From: CAINVV01 sp037137375
GTDB lineage: Bacteria > Bacteroidota > Bacteroidia > Bacteroidales > Prolixibacteraceae
Assembly (NCBI GenBank): GCA_037137375.1
Contig: JBAXKJ010000019.1
Location: 1 to 64,000, forward strand
Direction: 5' to 3'
DNA: 64,000 nt
Shown here: in pieces, positions 62,552-64,000 of the stretch
Layout: each line of letters begins with the position of its first letter
Position numbering within the stretch: position 1 is the stretch's first letter
Translations under genes and position numbers: made by a program
Notes under the pieces: generated by a model
Told to the model about the DNA's origin: nothing
The model's input: only the letters and a program-made list of their open reading frames with translations
The model's database searches: none

Positions 62552-64000
62552 ATGATCCTCTTCTTCAAAGAGAGCGGCAAAATCCTTGCTGTTGGTACTC
62601 AGGTTACATTGAATCAGGCAGATATAGACAAATTAATTTGGTTGTTTGGCGAGGCAGAATGGATTCGTCAGGAGCAACTCGAAGGACAATTTGTCGGTCC
62701 AAGGAAGGAAATGATCACTCCCTGGAGTACCAATGCGGTCGAAATTACTCAGAACATGGGTATTAAAGGAATTGAACGCATCGAGGAATTTGATTCTACT
62801 ACGGACCCTGCAACGATCGACCCCATGTTGCAAGCCTCCTACAAAGGCCTGGATCAGACGATTTTTACGATTTATCACGAGCCTGAACCTGTTATTTTCA
62901 TCGAAGATATCGCTGCCTACAATAAGAAGGAAGGCCTGGCACTGAGTGAGGATGAAATCCAATACCTTGAAAGCGTCGCCATCAAAATAGGTCGTAAATT
63001 AACTGATAGTGAGGTCTTTGGATTCTCACAGGTAAATTCGGAGCACTGCCGGCACAAGATCTTCAACGGTAGCTTTATCATCGATGGCAAGGAGAAACCG
63101 TCCACTTTGTTTGAGCTGATCAAGAAAACAACCAAAACTAATCCAAATACCATTGTATCAGCATATAAGGACAATTGCTCCTTTAGCGAAGGCCCAAAGG
63201 CTGAGCAGTTTGCACCTGCTTCGGCTGATACATCCGACTATTTTCAGGTTAAAGATATTGAAACAGTCCTTTCCCTAAAGGCTGAGACGCATAACTTTCC
63301 CACGACTGTCGAACCATTCAACGGCGCAGCTACCGGCACCGGCGGCGAAATAAGGGACAGGATGGCTGGAGGAAAGGGAAGCTTCCCCATTGCAGGAACT
63401 GCGGTTTATATGACTTCTTATTCCCGCAACGACGGACAAAATCGTTCCTGGGAACAGCGAGTGGCCCCGAGAAAATGGTTGTACCACGATCCTCAGGAGC
63501 TTCTTATCAAGGCATCGAATGGCGCATCTGATTTTGGTAATAAATTCGGTCAACCTCTTATCAACGGTTCTGTTCTGACTTTCGAACATGCTGAGAACCA
63601 GAAGAAATACGGCTACGACAAGGTTATCATGCAGGCCGGAGGCATCGGATACGCGAAGAAAGAGGATAGCCTGAAGGATAAACCCCAAAAAGGAGAAAGC
63701 CTGGTACTGCTGGGAGGAGACAACTACCGCATTGGAATGGGCGGAGGGGCAGTTTCCTCGGTAGATACCGGCGCTTTTGAGAGTCATATTGAACTGAATG
63801 CCGTGCAGCGCGCGAACCCTGAGATGCAGAAAAGAGCCTACAACACCATTCGCGCCCTGGCGGAATCTGACAATAATCCAATCGTTTCCATCCACGACCA
63901 CGGCGCAGGTGGGCATTTGAATTGTTTGTCAGAGTTAGTGGAAGAGACTGGTGGTCAGATATATATAGATAAATTACCCATTGGGGACCCTACCCTTTCG
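62552..64000 (+). CDS. purL: Phosphoribosylformylglycinamidine synthase, 5' part
   Basis: The first 483 codons of the large FGAM synthase, open to the window edge; full-length single-chain PurL is about 1,200-1,300 residues. The N-terminal domain is followed by VNSEHCRHKIFNG, then LKAETHNFPTTVEPFNGAATGTGGEIRD and NFGNKFGQPLI-type blocks of the synthase domain. It uses ATP and glutamine to make FGAM in purine synthesis. The ATG at 62552 is 42 bases after the preceding stop, with TATCTTCG as a weak -7-like box. Confidence 0.95.
   Translation, partial: MILFFKESGKILAVGTQVTLNQADIDKLIWLFGEAEWIRQEQLEGQFVGPRKEMITPWSTNAVEITQNMGIKGIERIEEFDSTTDPATIDPMLQASYKGLDQTIFTIYHEPEPVIFIEDIAAYNKKEGLALSEDEIQYLESVAIKIGRKLTDSEVFGFSQVNSEHCRHKIFNGSFIIDGKEKPSTLFELIKKTTKTNPNTIVSAYKDNCSFSEGPKAEQFAPASADTSDYFQVKDIETVLSLKAETHNFPTTVEPFNGAATGTGGEIRDRMAGGKGSFPIAGTAVYMTSYSRNDGQNRSWEQRVAPRKWLYHDPQELLIKASNGASDFGNKFGQPLINGSVLTFEHAENQKKYGYDKVIMQAGGIGYAKKEDSLKDKPQKGESLVLLGGDNYRIGMGGGAVSSVDTGAFESHIELNAVQRANPEMQKRAYNTIRALAESDNNPIVSIHDHGAGGHLNCLSELVEETGGQIYIDKLPIGDPTLS

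Noticed and set aside
63275..63916. A 213-codon open frame opposite purL
   Set aside because: It lies antisense to conserved purL motifs; composition is that of a shadow frame.
1..64000. CRISPR arrays, prophage or insertion sequences
   Set aside because: No regularly spaced repeats, no integrase, transposase or phage structural genes, and no terminal inverted repeats around the accessory patch were seen.

Overview
The window reads as chromosomal DNA of a member of the Bacteroidota. The evidence is seen directly: the promoter signature of this phylum (TTTG, about 19 bases, TAnnTTTG) occurs before several genes, Shine-Dalgarno sequences are scarce, and the gene set includes families typical of the phylum (DUF349 repeat protein, DUF5606, long NusB, YbbR, outer-membrane barrels, lipoprotein plus TonB-dependent receptor pairs). 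The 2-oxoglutarate dehydrogenase genes and an H+-type F-ATP synthase suggest respiratory metabolism. Almost all of the sequence is coding, mostly core genes. I see no prophage, insertion sequence or CRISPR array.

Layout. 1-4 kb: LysE-type exporter, short-chain dehydrogenase, tRNA-Lys, an ECF-type sigma factor and a saccharopine-dehydrogenase-family gene. 4-14.3 kb (minus strand): agmatine deiminase, N-carbamoylputrescine amidase and a cytidylate-kinase-like gene, followed by a complete ATP synthase set (atpZ, an atpI-like gene, then atpB-E-F-H-A-G-D-C). 14.3-20.5 kb: serine hydrolase, acetyltransferase-like protein, zinc peptidase, DUF502, cupin and a ferredoxin-like protein divergent from a Crp/Fnr regulator, with a perfect palindrome between the last two. 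20.6-24.3 kb: barrel protein, tRNA-Arg, a DnaQ/GIY-YIG fusion nuclease and a photolyase. 24.4-29.6 kb: threonine aldolase, then nusB, a DUF1573 lipoprotein gene, yajC, ybbR, coaE and a DnaJ-domain gene. 29.6-35.6 kb: barrel protein, fabG, a lipoprotein and two peptidases.

35.6-40.1 kb is a vitamin B12 uptake locus: a cobalamin riboswitch, a surface lipoprotein, a TonB-dependent receptor and a beta-propeller lipoprotein resembling BtuG. 40.1-51 kb: PAP2 phosphatase, ribH, yidC, pyrG, DUF349 protein, trmD and an AddB-like nuclease. 51.2-56.9 kb: sucA, sucB, DUF5606 and a HAD phosphatase. 56.9-59.0 kb is the only accessory-looking patch: an unrecognised 427-residue protein and a ParE/RelE-type toxin-antitoxin pair. 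59.1-64 kb: methylmalonyl-CoA epimerase, a CoA-transferase, a lipoamide-dehydrogenase-like flavoprotein without its redox cysteines, and the start of purL, which runs off the end.

Functional links: aguA and aguB make putrescine, which the saccharopine-dehydrogenase-like enzyme may extend toward spermidine. The nuclease fusion and photolyase form a DNA repair pair. The riboswitch locus forms one B12 import system. I did not find a clearly new multi-gene system. The best candidates for new biology are the unrecognised protein at 57-58 kb, the cysteine-less flavoprotein, the ferredoxin/Crp unit with its palindrome, and the surface lipoprotein of the B12 locus.
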